DNA from: Neomelitea salexigens DSM 19753
Lineage (GTDB): Bacteria; Pseudomonadota; Gammaproteobacteria; Pseudomonadales; Spongiibacteraceae
Direction: 5' to 3'
DNA: 64,000 nt
Assembly: GCF_000422345.1 (NCBI RefSeq)
Contig: NZ_AULP01000003.1
Span: forward strand, 279,213-343,212
The notes below the pieces were generated by a model. That model worked only from the letters and a program-made list of their open reading frames with translations, was not told the origin of the DNA and made no database searches. Shown here one piece after another: positions 26,369 to 35,767 of this stretch. The stretch's first letter is position 1. Every line of letters begins with the position of its first letter. The position numbers and the translations under genes were made by a program.

Positions 26369-27985
26369 TTAGTAGCGTGTCCAGCTGCTGCCATCGAGTG
26401 ACAGATAGCTCTCGCCGTCGATACTGAGCATTGTGCTGCCATCATTCTGAGATACGGGCTCGGTGCGGGGAAGGGTGCTCAGCCAGTCACTGGTGCTAAA
26501 TTGCTTACTGGCAAAAATATCGGCAGCCATAAAGTCGGCCAGCAGTTGGCCAATAGCTTGATAGCTGCTGGGCTGAGTAATACGCGCAGCTGGGCCCTGA
26601 CGCTCCAGGTTTGGGCCAATGAGCTTGATGGCAACCGGCACTTTTGTAATCGCCGGTGTGGGAATTTCACGCATTCCCGGAATTTGCATGGCGTCGCCGC
26701 GCAGCCCCGCGCCGTGCTCGGGGACTAGCACTACAACAACATTGCGGCCGCTCTGCTGAAGGCGGTCTAAGAAGCGTGAAATATCGCCAAATAAGCGATC
26801 CATTCGGCGCTTATAACTTTGTGCGCCGCGCAGATTTTCCCGACTGTCCAGTAGGCGGTTGCCATCGTGCAAACTGGTGGTGTTGTACAGCGCCACTGTC
26901 GAGGGTGACGGCGATTGTAGCCGCTGTTGCCACCAGTTCTCCAACACCGCGAGGTCGCTGTATATCGGCGAGCCGTCAAAGGCCTTCTGTGCTTGGGGGA
27001 TGCCCGCAAGGGGAAACAGTTCAGCGTCGACGTGGCCAAGTTGGCGTGTGCTCTCGAGAAAATTGTCGAAGTGACCATCGTGATTCATGAGCAGGGCATG
27101 GTCGTAACCCTGCTGCTTCAATTGGGTCATTAGCAGGCACTGGTCGCTGGTCTCTTCATAGAGTCCAGAGTGAGATAGCTGCCCACAACTCGCTCTGCTG
27201 AGCCTGAGAACAGCCGGGCCGCTGTAACTGGTGGCCGAGTTAAATTGTTCAAAGACAAAGTCAAAGCGCTGCAATAGCGGGTGCTGTCGCTGCTCAACGA
27301 CATCAAGGTCGTCCCAAGAGAGGGAGCAAACGCTGAGGAAAATAACGTCGAAGGCCTGGCGTTCTTGCGCGAGAGGCGGGAAGCGAACCTGGCGTCGAGC
27401 TTCTCGGCTGAAGAAACTGCTGAGGTAATTATTTAGTGCCTCGTCGTCCTGCGTCGAGACACTCGCCTGCGCCTCATGTTTGCTGTGTCCGTCTAGTGAA
27501 AGGCGGGCGATGGGGGCAGTCGGCTGTGGGCTCAGGCTGTGAAGGCTTGCCGCGAAAAGTGCTAATAGCACGAATGATGTTAAACGAAAGTAGCGGTTGG
27601 CTATGATGTAAACGGCAATACCCACAACGGCGATTAGGGGATTCATATCAGGCACAAAACGCCAGGCTAGTTCGACGAGATAATCCGACTCAAAGTGAGA
27701 GAGTTGTTCGAGTTGAGAGAATAATCGCTCTAAAGGAGGTAGGTTAGAGTCGAGATGGAGCAGCCAAAGCGCCAATATCACCGCGGCGACTTGGCGAGCC
27801 AGGCGAAGCGCTGGAAGGGAAATTGGCAGCAATAGAAAAATTACGAAGGCGGCATTTTCAAGTACGTGAAACTGCATTTTCCCCTGGAAGTAAAGCACCA
27901 GTTTGATTAAAAAATAGGCGTTCCATATCGCCAATTCGGGTAGCACAAGTTCCCGGGATTGCAGCGTGCGGGCCTTACCGTTCAT
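26369..27985 (-). CDS. bcsG: Cellulose phosphoethanolamine transferase BcsG
   Basis: A 538-residue inner-membrane enzyme that moves phosphoethanolamine from phosphatidylethanolamine onto cellulose glucose units in the periplasm. The N-terminal ~150 residues hold several membrane helices; the rest is an alkaline-phosphatase-like domain. It keeps the residues known in E. coli BcsG: Cys220 in SVCSLSWDDL, nucleophile Ser255 in NSATSYSGPA, and the Glu-His pair in VPEHGAG. QPSSYQAI and a final SSWTRY also match. Its ATG overlaps the bcsF stop by four bases. Confidence 0.95.
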   Translation of the reverse strand: MNGKARTLQSRELVLPELAIWNAYFLIKLVLYFQGKMQFHVLENAAFVIFLLLPISLPALRLARQVAAVILALWLLHLDSNLPPLERLFSQLEQLSHFESDYLVELAWRFVPDMNPLIAVVGIAVYIIANRYFRLTSFVLLALFAASLHSLSPQPTAPIARLSLDGHSKHEAQASVSTQDDEALNNYLSSFFSREARRQVRFPPLAQERQAFDVIFLSVCSLSWDDLDVVEQRQHPLLQRFDFVFEQFNSATSYSGPAVLRLSRASCGQLSHSGLYEETSDQCLLMTQLKQQGYDHALLMNHDGHFDNFLESTRQLGHVDAELFPLAGIPQAQKAFDGSPIYSDLAVLENWWQQRLQSPSPSTVALYNTTSLHDGNRLLDSRENLRGAQSYKRRMDRLFGDISRFLDRLQQSGRNVVVVLVPEHGAGLRGDAMQIPGMREIPTPAITKVPVAIKLIGPNLERQGPAARITQPSSYQAIGQLLADFMAADIFASKQFSTSDWLSTLPRTEPVSQNDGSTMLSIDGESYLSLDGSSWTRY

Positions 27986-28179
27986 TTACTAGCGTCGTCC
28001 TTTTCTAAAGGGCCTTTTGCCGTTGGCACTGTCGGCTGATAGCGACGCAGGTGACGCGGCTCCAGGTGGCGGTGCATAAAGTGACGAAGGCCGGAAAGTG
28101 CCTCGCGAAGAAAATAGCCCAGCAACAGCCCTACCACTAAGCTACAGGTTAATGTGAGCATGAAGTCGTGGATATTCAT
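27982..28179 (-). CDS. bcsF: Cellulose biosynthesis membrane protein BcsF
   Basis: A 65-residue single-pass membrane protein with one helix at ~8-26 followed by a basic cytoplasmic tail (LRHFMHRHLEPRHLRRYQP). Size, topology and place between bcsE and bcsG match E. coli BcsF, which anchors the BcsE regulator at the membrane and links it to BcsG. Seven bases or fewer separate it from bcsE and it overlaps bcsG, so the three genes form one transcript. Confidence 0.88.
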   Translation of the reverse strand: MNIHDFMLTLTCSLVVGLLLGYFLREALSGLRHFMHRHLEPRHLRRYQPTVPTAKGPLEKDDASK

Positions 28180-28185
28180 GGCCAG

Positions 28186-29766
28186 TTACTCACCTTTGCT
28201 CTGCGTAGTTGTGATGTCCAGCCGGCGGCGTTTTGCAAAAGTCAGTGCGCGATCCCACTTGCTAGAGGGGGCGAGTGGCCGCCGCTGTGGTTGTCGATCT
28301 AGAAGTTTGCGTGCTCGCTGAGCATTTATGAATGGCGAGGCTAGCAAGAGCTTGTCCAGTAATTCATCAATATCGTCGGCATCACAGTGAAGTAAGCGGC
28401 TTGCAAATAGGTCGTTAACGGGTAGGTCTAAACTGTTCCGTAGTGCGGTTTCTGCATCTCGTAAAGAGCAGGCGTAGAGGAAGAAGTAGACTTTACCATT
28501 GACTACGGTAAGTAGGTCACCCTCGCGCCTGAGGCGGCATAATCCAAGAATTTGTTCTATGCTGATACCCGGCAGGGGCATGAGTTCAACAATCAGGTGT
28601 TGAAGCTCACTGAACAGATTGTTGTCAAAAGCCCGCCTCGCGTAGCGGGAGAAAGTCGCTGGCTCAGTGTAGCCGTACTCACTGGAGTATGGCCGCGTCT
28701 CGATGAGCTTGCTCAGGCTGGGAGGCAGACTGCGTTTAAATACATGACCTTGAATAGCCGAGACCAAACTGTGTACGGCTGTTGTGTCGACGCCGTGCGG
28801 AATGATGAGGCTACAGCCTGCTCTCAGCAGGTAAGCCTCGTCAGCGGCGCGCAGGCAGCGCGATGATTCGCGGACAAGAATTTTGAGGTCGTCGCCAGCG
28901 CTAGCGCGCAGCTGATAAATCATCAGTGCCAGTGTTTCGATATCTTCGGCCTGCTGGCAGTCGAAGATGACGGTTGCGGCAACGGCGTCGTCCAGACTCT
29001 CGAATAGAGCAGTGTTATCGGTTTGTTCGGCAATCACGTTGGCACTTTGATAAAGCTCTTCTTTAAGGTGCTGAACCGTGTAGATGGTGTCGACGTCGCT
29101 ATTTTGGATCGCGCTGCTAGGCGGAGCTTGCGACACGTGTTCGAAATGCTTGATCGCGCGATGGTTATCCAGCGTTAACAAAAACTCCTGCTGGGCAAGC
29201 ATGCCTTTGGGGCTAAGCCAGTGGTCGATGAGCAGCGAATAGCGGCTTTTTGAGATACGGGTTTGTATTGCGATCCCGGATAAGGTTTTGCTGTGACGAT
29301 TTAATAGTGGTCGAAGCGTTTCACATGGGCCGTAGACAAGAAACATAATGCGATACTGACCGCGTCGACAGAATCGGCGCCATGCGCCTAAGTCTTGTTG
29401 AAGCTTGGTGGGGGAGGAGTGATCAAAGCTGTTCTCACTGAGAATCACGCAAAGGCCACTTCGGCGGGGTAGCGAAAGTCGCTCGGTGTCTCGCAATATC
29501 CGCTTGAGGTTCAGGTTTTTTGAACTGTGGTTGAAGAAGCAGCCCAAAGCTCGAGAATGGCATAGCGCTGACAGTGTTTGTTGGTCTGGTTCATCCAGTT
29601 TTTCAAAGACGCTTTTCTGCCTTTCTTGAAAGACGAAACTTTGGTGACTAGATGAAAGTAGCGAAAGGCTGGCAATAAAATCGGTAAACGAGTGACCGAG
29701 CAAGCAGAACAGGCCGTCTTGTTTCAGGGTGTCTTCAAAGCTGTCTTTTATCGCCTGAATGCTCAT
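28186..29766 (-). CDS. bcsE: Cellulose biosynthesis c-di-GMP-binding protein BcsE
   Basis: A 526-residue cytoplasmic protein that in enterobacteria binds cyclic di-GMP and the BcsRQ complex and is needed for full cellulose output. The c-di-GMP I-site-like motif RxGD is present as R414-E-G-D417 in RLRREGDLLTV, followed by VNGKVYFFLYACS. An upstream receiver-like region (about 215-350) and an inactive NTPase-like N-terminus fit the family. It is the first gene of the leftward bcsEFG operon, divergent from bcsR across about 200 bases. Confidence 0.93.
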   Translation of the reverse strand: MSIQAIKDSFEDTLKQDGLFCLLGHSFTDFIASLSLLSSSHQSFVFQERQKSVFEKLDEPDQQTLSALCHSRALGCFFNHSSKNLNLKRILRDTERLSLPRRSGLCVILSENSFDHSSPTKLQQDLGAWRRFCRRGQYRIMFLVYGPCETLRPLLNRHSKTLSGIAIQTRISKSRYSLLIDHWLSPKGMLAQQEFLLTLDNHRAIKHFEHVSQAPPSSAIQNSDVDTIYTVQHLKEELYQSANVIAEQTDNTALFESLDDAVAATVIFDCQQAEDIETLALMIYQLRASAGDDLKILVRESSRCLRAADEAYLLRAGCSLIIPHGVDTTAVHSLVSAIQGHVFKRSLPPSLSKLIETRPYSSEYGYTEPATFSRYARRAFDNNLFSELQHLIVELMPLPGISIEQILGLCRLRREGDLLTVVNGKVYFFLYACSLRDAETALRNSLDLPVNDLFASRLLHCDADDIDELLDKLLLASPFINAQRARKLLDRQPQRRPLAPSSKWDRALTFAKRRRLDITTTQSKGE

Positions 29767-29869
29767 TCGCTATGATGTCTCGTGTCGTTCGGGACTTGCT
29801 ATGCGTTGATTGCACTATAGCGCAGGGCGCGTCAGAATGGCTAGGAATCGCGGCTAAGCCTCATAAAAA

Positions 29870-29885
29870 ACCTATATATGTAGGT
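29870..29885. promoter_or_regulatory. Candidate palindromic operator between bcsE and bcsR
   Basis: ACCTATATATGTAGGT is a near-perfect 16-base palindrome (ACCTA arms, 14 of 16 positions symmetric) in the divergent promoter region of the two cellulose operons, about 80-100 bases before the bcsR start. Its TA-rich core could also hold a -10 element. The binding protein is unknown. Confidence 0.45.
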
Positions 29886-29965
29886 GTGATTGCCGATGGT
29901 GGTCGTTAGCCGCGTTGGCTAAATTTGAGATACGATGTATGGATTTTCAGCCCAAGGAAAAAACA

Positions 29966-30175
29966 ATGGAGCTGCAGGAGCGCGCGCGGGAATCTCAGCG
30001 AATAGCGAAGGCCCATACTGAGCCTTTGAGCCGCGATGTTCGTTCGGTGATGCGTTCGTTAGGCGTAGGCGTCGCTTTTTCGTACAAAGAGAACTTTAGG
30101 GTGAGCGAGCGTTCGCGGTTGATGGCTCGTTGGCCACTGCTGCGAGCACTTAATAATAGCGATAGTGAGAGCTAA
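29966..30175 (+). CDS. bcsR: BcsR-like cellulose biosynthesis protein
   Basis: A 69-residue protein. The C-terminal RSRLMARWPLLRAL matches the diagnostic end of E. coli BcsR (KRWPLL...), and it sits directly before bcsQ as expected. BcsR folds with BcsQ into a complex that docks on BcsA and is needed for synthase assembly. ATG at 29966 is chosen because AAGGAA lies eight bases upstream; ATG at 29939 or TTG at 29915 would add 9 or 17 residues. The middle (SLGVGVAFSYKE) is not recognisable elsewhere. Confidence 0.78.
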   Translation: MELQERARESQRIAKAHTEPLSRDVRSVMRSLGVGVAFSYKENFRVSERSRLMARWPLLRALNNSDSES

Positions 30176-30213
30176 ACCGTGTCTGAAGCAGATGTCATGG
30201 GAAGCGCAGTGTC

Positions 30214-30957
30214 ATGTTGACAATTACGGTTAGCGGTATGCATGGCGGTGTTGGCGCTACGGCCATAGTGGCCAACTTATCTGCTGCGTTGCAGCAGCAG
30301 GGACTGCGCTGTTTGTGCATTGATGCAAATGCCGACAATATGCTGCGCTTGGCTTTGGCAGTGAACCCGGAAGAAACCTTGGGCTGGGCAAAATCAAGCC
30401 TGACCCACAGTGCATGGCAAGATGCGACGCTACAACATGAGGATGGACGGTGGGTGCTGCCCTTCGGTGAGCTAAACGTTGATGAACTGGCGCGCTTTAT
30501 ACCAACCTGGGCCTCCAGCGAGTCACCGTTGCATGATATATTTTACGAGCTACAGTCTTTGCCCCTGGACTGCGTAGTGATTGACGGGCCACGCTCGCGA
30601 TTGCTGCCACATTATTCCCTTCCCAGTGTCGATCTAACTTTGTACGTCGCGGCGCCGGATGCGGCGAGCTATGCCTTGTTAAAACAAGACGCCAAAAACT
30701 GGCAGTCGCCGAACTCTCGTATTCTCATTAATCGTTTACAGCCTGCTCAAGAGCTGGCCAGCGCCATTGCGAGCTTTATTGCCGATGATTTTGAAGAGCG
30801 AATGGTGCCCTGTGTAGTGCACGAGGACTTGATTGTCGCGGAGGCTCAGGCTGAATTGTCATCGGTGATCGGATGCGCGCCGGACAGCCAAGCCGCCCAA
30901 GACTTTCAAAGCCTTGCGCTTTGGTGTCAAAGCGAACTCCAGAGCAGGGAAAAATGA
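30214..30957 (+). CDS. bcsQ: Cellulose synthase-associated MinD-like ATPase BcsQ
   Basis: A 247-residue SIMIBI-class ATPase of the Bcs secretion complex, which with BcsR binds BcsA and BcsE and localises synthesis. The P-loop is HGGVGATA, with Ala where MinD has the invariant Lys; E. coli BcsQ (RGGVGTTT) also lacks it. CIDANADNMLRLAL matches the E. coli VVDACPDNLLRLSF segment. ALWCQSEL ends the protein. Its stop overlaps the bcsA ATG by four bases (ATGA). Confidence 0.93.
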   Translation: MLTITVSGMHGGVGATAIVANLSAALQQQGLRCLCIDANADNMLRLALAVNPEETLGWAKSSLTHSAWQDATLQHEDGRWVLPFGELNVDELARFIPTWASSESPLHDIFYELQSLPLDCVVIDGPRSRLLPHYSLPSVDLTLYVAAPDAASYALLKQDAKNWQSPNSRILINRLQPAQELASAIASFIADDFEERMVPCVVHEDLIVAEAQAELSSVIGCAPDSQAAQDFQSLALWCQSELQSREK

Positions 30958-33503
30958 ACGAAGATTTTTCGTCTATTCTGCGGGCCCGCTATCGGCACTA
31001 TGCTGGCGTTAGTTTGGTGTCGCTGCCAGGGAAATGCATACTGATTAGCTGGTTACTGTTCTCTGCGCTGTTTCTGCGCAGCCGAATTGCAGGCTGTGAG
31101 AGTTGGCGGCTGCCTGAAGTGTTTTTCCCCCATATATCCTTGATTCGTCCCCGTTTGTTAGATCCTGTACGTGTTCTCGTGCAAATATTCTGGTTGTTCT
31201 TCATCCGCGCTCCCCAGCATAAGAGTGGGAACAAAAACATTGCAAAGAGGCTGTCGCATGGGCTAGGCGCAAGGTTGGTAGGCGCTGGGAGCGTAGCCAA
31301 AGTGAACTGGCTTCAGCCTGCATTTTGGCAGGCGCGGGATGCCAGCGTTGCCAGGCGTCACCGGCAACCGCTGACCATTGCACTTGCAGCTGTGTTAGCA
31401 GTGCTGTGCATAACCGTGCCATTAGACCCAATGGCCCAGTTCGTATTCGCATCGGCACTTTTCGGCGTGTTGCTGATATTTAACAAGTTGCCAGGTCGCT
31501 TTCCGCAGATGCTGATGATTGTGCTGTCGCTGCTAATCTCCTGCCGGTATATCTGGTGGCGCTGCAGCTCCACACTCAATTTTGACGACCCACTTGGCCT
31601 TGCGCTCGGTATTGTGCTGTTGCTTGCAGAACTCTATGCCTGGTTGGTGTTACTGCTGGGCTATTTTCAGAATATCTGGCCGCTCAACCGCCCTGCGAAA
31701 TCACTGCCTAAAAATACGGCGGACTGGCCGTCGGTGGATATATTTGTGCCGAGCTATAACGAAGACCTAGAGGTTGTGAGAGCCACAATCTATGCTTGCC
31801 AGGGCTTGGATTGGCCAAAGGATAAGATGGAAATCTATCTCCTCGACGATGGTCGGCGAGATGAATTTCGAGATTTTGCCCGCGATGTTGGCGTGCACTA
31901 CATCACCCGCAGCGATAACCGCCATGCCAAAGCGGGCAATATTAACAATGCTTTAAAGCAGTCACGTGGTGAGTATGTCGCTATCTTCGACTGTGACCAC
32001 ATCCCAACACGCGCCTTCCTTCAATTATCGATGGGCTGGTTTATCTGCGACCCTAAGCTTGCTCTCGTGCAAACCCCCCACCACTTTTTCTCACCGGATC
32101 CCTTTGAGCGTAATCTGAGTAATTTTAGGAAAGTGCCGAACGAGGGTGGTTTGTTTTACGGCCTGATACAAAATGGCAACGACCTGTGGAACGGGGCGTT
32201 TTTCTGTGGTTCCTGCGCGGTTATTCGCCGTGGTCCTCTGGAGGAAATCGGTGGGGTCGCTGTGGAAACCGTCACCGAAGACGCACACACCTCGCTGCGA
32301 TTGCATCGCTTAGGCTATAACTCTGCCTACATACGGGCTCCGCTGGCGGCGGGGCTGGCCACTGAAACCCTCTCAGCCCATATCGGGCAGCGCATTCGCT
32401 GGGCTCGTGGAATGGCGCAGATATTGCGTTTGGATAACCCCTTGCGTGGCCCTGGTTTAAAACTGCGACAGCGCCTGTGTTATTTCAATGCTATGTTGCA
32501 TTTTCTGTCGGGTATTCCTCGTTTGGTTTTCCTATTGGCACCGCTAGCCTTTTTATTGCTGCATACTTACATTATCTACGCCCCGGCGATAATGATTTTT
32601 CTGTATGTGCTGCCCCATATGCTTTATTCCTCGGTGGTGAATGCCAAGATTCAGGGCCGATATCGGCACTCTTTTTGGGGAGAGGTCTATGAAACGGTGC
32701 TATCGTGGTACATCGCTAGGCCGACGACGGTCGCACTGTTTGCGCCACACAAGGGCACATTCAATGTAACGGCAAAGGGCGGCTTAATCCATGAGAAATA
32801 TTTCGACTGGGTAATGTCTCGACCCTATATATTGCTCGTGCTGCTGAATGTTTTCGGTTTTTTGGTTGGCCTGTGGCGCTTGTACGCGGGGCCGAGTAAT
32901 GAGATCAGCGCGGTTTTACTCAATCTTTTTTGGGTGGTCTATAACCTGTTGATATTAGGCGGAGCGGTGGCGGTGGCGGCCGAGGCGAAACAACTGCGCA
33001 GTGATCACCGCGTTCAGGTGCGTTTCCCGGTGGTACTGGAACTGCCCAGTGGGCATTTGCTCCATGCGCAATTGGTCGACTTTTCGCTAAGTGGCGCCAG
33101 GATAGAAATGTCGGCGGACGCTGCGGAACAAGTGGGCCAGCGTGTGAACGTCATTATGGACCGTGCAGGCAGGGAATATAGCTTTGCGATGACGACGGTA
33201 TTTAAAGGGCGGGATGTTGTTGGTTTGCGGCTGTGCGATCAATCGCCAAGCAGCATGGTGAATTATGTGCAGTGTACCTTTGCTCGGGCAGATAACTGGG
33301 TGAGCTGGAAGCAAAATATGAGCGTCGACAAACCCCTTAGTAGTATGGCTGCGGTGATGAGCATCAGCGTGCAAGGCTATCGACGTTTGCTGAGGGCGGG
33401 GCCGCAGCCTCTTCCCCAGTTACTGACTACAATTAAAACGTTGGTGGAGATGGCGAAGAGCCTTCGTCCACAGCCAATTTTGATTAGGGTGGAAGAAGCA
33501 TGA
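30954..33503 (+). CDS. bcsA: Cellulose synthase catalytic subunit BcsA
   Basis: An 849-residue inner-membrane GT2 processive glycosyltransferase that polymerises UDP-glucose into beta-1,4-glucan and extrudes it. An E. coli-type N-terminal extension of ~150 residues precedes the membrane helices. The catalytic domain shows SYNEDLEVV, LLDDGRR, the DCD metal site, TED, and QRIRW (from ~479). The C-terminal PilZ domain has RSDHR at 682-686 and DFSLSGAR, the two c-di-GMP contact motifs, so the enzyme should be activated by c-di-GMP. bcsQ and bcsB each overlap it by four bases. Confidence 0.97.
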   Translation: MNEDFSSILRARYRHYAGVSLVSLPGKCILISWLLFSALFLRSRIAGCESWRLPEVFFPHISLIRPRLLDPVRVLVQIFWLFFIRAPQHKSGNKNIAKRLSHGLGARLVGAGSVAKVNWLQPAFWQARDASVARRHRQPLTIALAAVLAVLCITVPLDPMAQFVFASALFGVLLIFNKLPGRFPQMLMIVLSLLISCRYIWWRCSSTLNFDDPLGLALGIVLLLAELYAWLVLLLGYFQNIWPLNRPAKSLPKNTADWPSVDIFVPSYNEDLEVVRATIYACQGLDWPKDKMEIYLLDDGRRDEFRDFARDVGVHYITRSDNRHAKAGNINNALKQSRGEYVAIFDCDHIPTRAFLQLSMGWFICDPKLALVQTPHHFFSPDPFERNLSNFRKVPNEGGLFYGLIQNGNDLWNGAFFCGSCAVIRRGPLEEIGGVAVETVTEDAHTSLRLHRLGYNSAYIRAPLAAGLATETLSAHIGQRIRWARGMAQILRLDNPLRGPGLKLRQRLCYFNAMLHFLSGIPRLVFLLAPLAFLLLHTYIIYAPAIMIFLYVLPHMLYSSVVNAKIQGRYRHSFWGEVYETVLSWYIARPTTVALFAPHKGTFNVTAKGGLIHEKYFDWVMSRPYILLVLLNVFGFLVGLWRLYAGPSNEISAVLLNLFWVVYNLLILGGAVAVAAEAKQLRSDHRVQVRFPVVLELPSGHLLHAQLVDFSLSGARIEMSADAAEQVGQRVNVIMDRAGREYSFAMTTVFKGRDVVGLRLCDQSPSSMVNYVQCTFARADNWVSWKQNMSVDKPLSSMAAVMSISVQGYRRLLRAGPQPLPQLLTTIKTLVEMAKSLRPQPILIRVEEA

Positions 33504-35767
33504 ATCAGCGTAGCAAGGCACCGAGAGCGGTTGATATCTGCCGATGGGTTCTGTTGGCGTTCTGTGCAGCATGTCTTCCTTCATGGGCCGAGCAAGTAGT
33601 GCTGGAGTCGCCGCCGTGGCGGCAGGCCGTTGAGCTGAGGCGTTACGATTATTCGCTGACTGAACTGGGGTATCCTCAAAGTGTCCTGCTGCGCGGCAGT
33701 GAGAGCTCGGCTGGACTAAGTTTCGGGTCGCGGCTTGATGAGCTGGTCGAAGAAGCTACGCTGGATCTGGGCTTCGCATTCTCCCCCTCCTTGGTCGCAC
33801 ACTTGTCGCACCTCAAAGTCTACCTTAACGGCGAGTTTATGTCGGCGATTGCGGTCGACCCAGAAAAGCGCTTGCAACAAAAAGCAAGCATCCCTCTCAA
33901 TACGCGTTACTTAGCTGATTTCAATCAGGTGCGCGTGCAATTGGTAGGGCAGCCGCCTGAGCAATGCTTCAGTCCAGATAGCCCTAGCATTTGGGCAGAG
34001 CTTACCGGTGAAACGCGTTTGAGAACCGTTAGCCGTGTTTTACCCGTTGCCAATAATTTGCAGATGCTACCCGCGCCATTTTTCGATCGTCGCGATTACC
34101 GTGCGCTGCAATTACCAGTGGTCTTCAGTGGTGGCGTTAGCCTGCAAACGCTACGTGCCGCTGGCATTGTGACATCCTGGTTCGGTGCTCTGGCAAACTG
34201 GCGGGGCGCGAGCTTCCCAGTAGCGGGTGAGGTCATACCTCCTCAACACGCCTTGGTATTTATGACCAATATGCAGCGCCCCAGGGCCCTGCAAGATTTT
34301 CCCCCGGTGAGTGCGCCGACGCTGCAAGTGATCAGTCATCCGAAAAATGCCGCTGCCAAACTACTGTTAATCCAGGGTCGTGATGACGCGGACCTAATAC
34401 AGGCTGCCAAGGGTTTGGTTCTGGGCAGTGAGTTACTCTCTGGGCCGGTCGCGGAAATACAGCGAGCGGTACAAAACAAACCGAGAAAACCCTACGATGC
34501 GCCGAATTGGCTGCCCACAGACCGACCAGTGCGCTTTGGCGAACTCGTCGACAACCTCAATCAACTACAAGTTGAGGGGCGTACACCTGCTCCGGTACGG
34601 GTAGGGTTTCAGCTCCCGCCAGACCTATTTACCTGGCGGAGCCGTGGGATTCCTGTGGAGTTAGATTACAGGTACTCGCCCCCTGTTGAAGATGGCAGTG
34701 GCTCGCAGATGAGTTTAAGTATTAACGAGCAGTTTATTGAGGCGTTTAACTTAACCCGCAAAGGTTTTTCTGGCGAGGCCAAGCGCTTTCGTGTGCCCCT
34801 GCTCAATGACGGTTTTTTGTCGGCGAATCAGCGTCTGCGTATTCCCGCGTTTAAGGTTGGCAGTCGCAATCAGCTGGAATTCAAATTCGATTTTGCTGGC
34901 ATCAACAGCGGCGAGTGCAAAAGTTTGGCGCCCGCCCAGCGCTACGCTGTTGTCGATGCCGATTCAACCGTTGATTTTACCGGCTTTGCGCACTACATCG
35001 AGATGCCCAATCTGCGCGCATTCGCGAATGCCGCCTATCCCTTTACGCGTATGGCTGATCTTTCCGAAACGGCAGTGCTGATGCCCGACAGCCAAAATCG
35101 CGAGATTGTTCAGACCTATCTTCAGTTGATGGGCTTTGCGGGAGCCAGTTCAGGTTATCCCGCATTGGCAATGGAGTTGTTTGACGATTGGCAGGAGGCA
35201 GAGTTAAAAGATCGAGACATTTTGCTGATCGCAGCCAACGGCGAGCTCGCCAATGTGGGTGAGGACTTGCCCATACTCTTTAATCGCAGCGAGCGGATGC
35301 TGCAAAAGCCGCGTAAAAATATCGTTTCAGAAAGCGATACCTGGGCAGGGGCTGCGCCAGCACTGGCATCGGCGACAACAGCAGTCGAAGCCAGTGCGAG
35401 TGGGCGGTTTGCTGCACTACTGGGTATGCGTTCTCCCTACAATGATGACCGCAGTGTGGTCGCCGTGCTTGCGGCTCGTCCCGGCGACATGGCGATAGTA
35501 AGAGAGGCGCTTTCCGATAGCGGAAAAATCGCCGAGATGTATGGCTCGGTTGTGGTATTCCGCGAGGGTGGCCAGGCCAGTTTTAATGTTGGCGACAAAT
35601 ACTATGTGGGTAAGCTGCGCGTTTGGGACTTAATCTGGTACCACTTTTCCCGCTACCCAATGCTGCTCGGAATCATCAGCATTATTGTTGTGCTAATGCT
35701 AGCAGTGGTGCTATGGCGGCTGTTAAGTGGTGTGGCGCGGCGTCGCCTACAGCAGGGGGATGAGTGA
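33500..35767 (+). CDS. bcsB: Cellulose synthase periplasmic subunit BcsB
   Basis: A 755-residue co-polymerase that guides glucan through the periplasm. A signal peptide (WVLLAFCAACLPSWA) leads into alternating carbohydrate-binding and flavodoxin-like domains (VQLVGQPPEQCFSP and FDFAGINSGECKS are conserved BcsB segments). One C-terminal membrane helix (~725-745, MLLGIISIIVVLMLAVVLW) anchors it beside BcsA. It overlaps bcsA by ATGA and bcsZ by GTGA, indicating tight translational coupling. Confidence 0.95.
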   Translation: MNQRSKAPRAVDICRWVLLAFCAACLPSWAEQVVLESPPWRQAVELRRYDYSLTELGYPQSVLLRGSESSAGLSFGSRLDELVEEATLDLGFAFSPSLVAHLSHLKVYLNGEFMSAIAVDPEKRLQQKASIPLNTRYLADFNQVRVQLVGQPPEQCFSPDSPSIWAELTGETRLRTVSRVLPVANNLQMLPAPFFDRRDYRALQLPVVFSGGVSLQTLRAAGIVTSWFGALANWRGASFPVAGEVIPPQHALVFMTNMQRPRALQDFPPVSAPTLQVISHPKNAAAKLLLIQGRDDADLIQAAKGLVLGSELLSGPVAEIQRAVQNKPRKPYDAPNWLPTDRPVRFGELVDNLNQLQVEGRTPAPVRVGFQLPPDLFTWRSRGIPVELDYRYSPPVEDGSGSQMSLSINEQFIEAFNLTRKGFSGEAKRFRVPLLNDGFLSANQRLRIPAFKVGSRNQLEFKFDFAGINSGECKSLAPAQRYAVVDADSTVDFTGFAHYIEMPNLRAFANAAYPFTRMADLSETAVLMPDSQNREIVQTYLQLMGFAGASSGYPALAMELFDDWQEAELKDRDILLIAANGELANVGEDLPILFNRSERMLQKPRKNIVSESDTWAGAAPALASATTAVEASASGRFAALLGMRSPYNDDRSVVAVLAARPGDMAIVREALSDSGKIAEMYGSVVVFREGGQASFNVGDKYYVGKLRVWDLIWYHFSRYPMLLGIISIIVVLMLAVVLWRLLSGVARRRLQQGDE

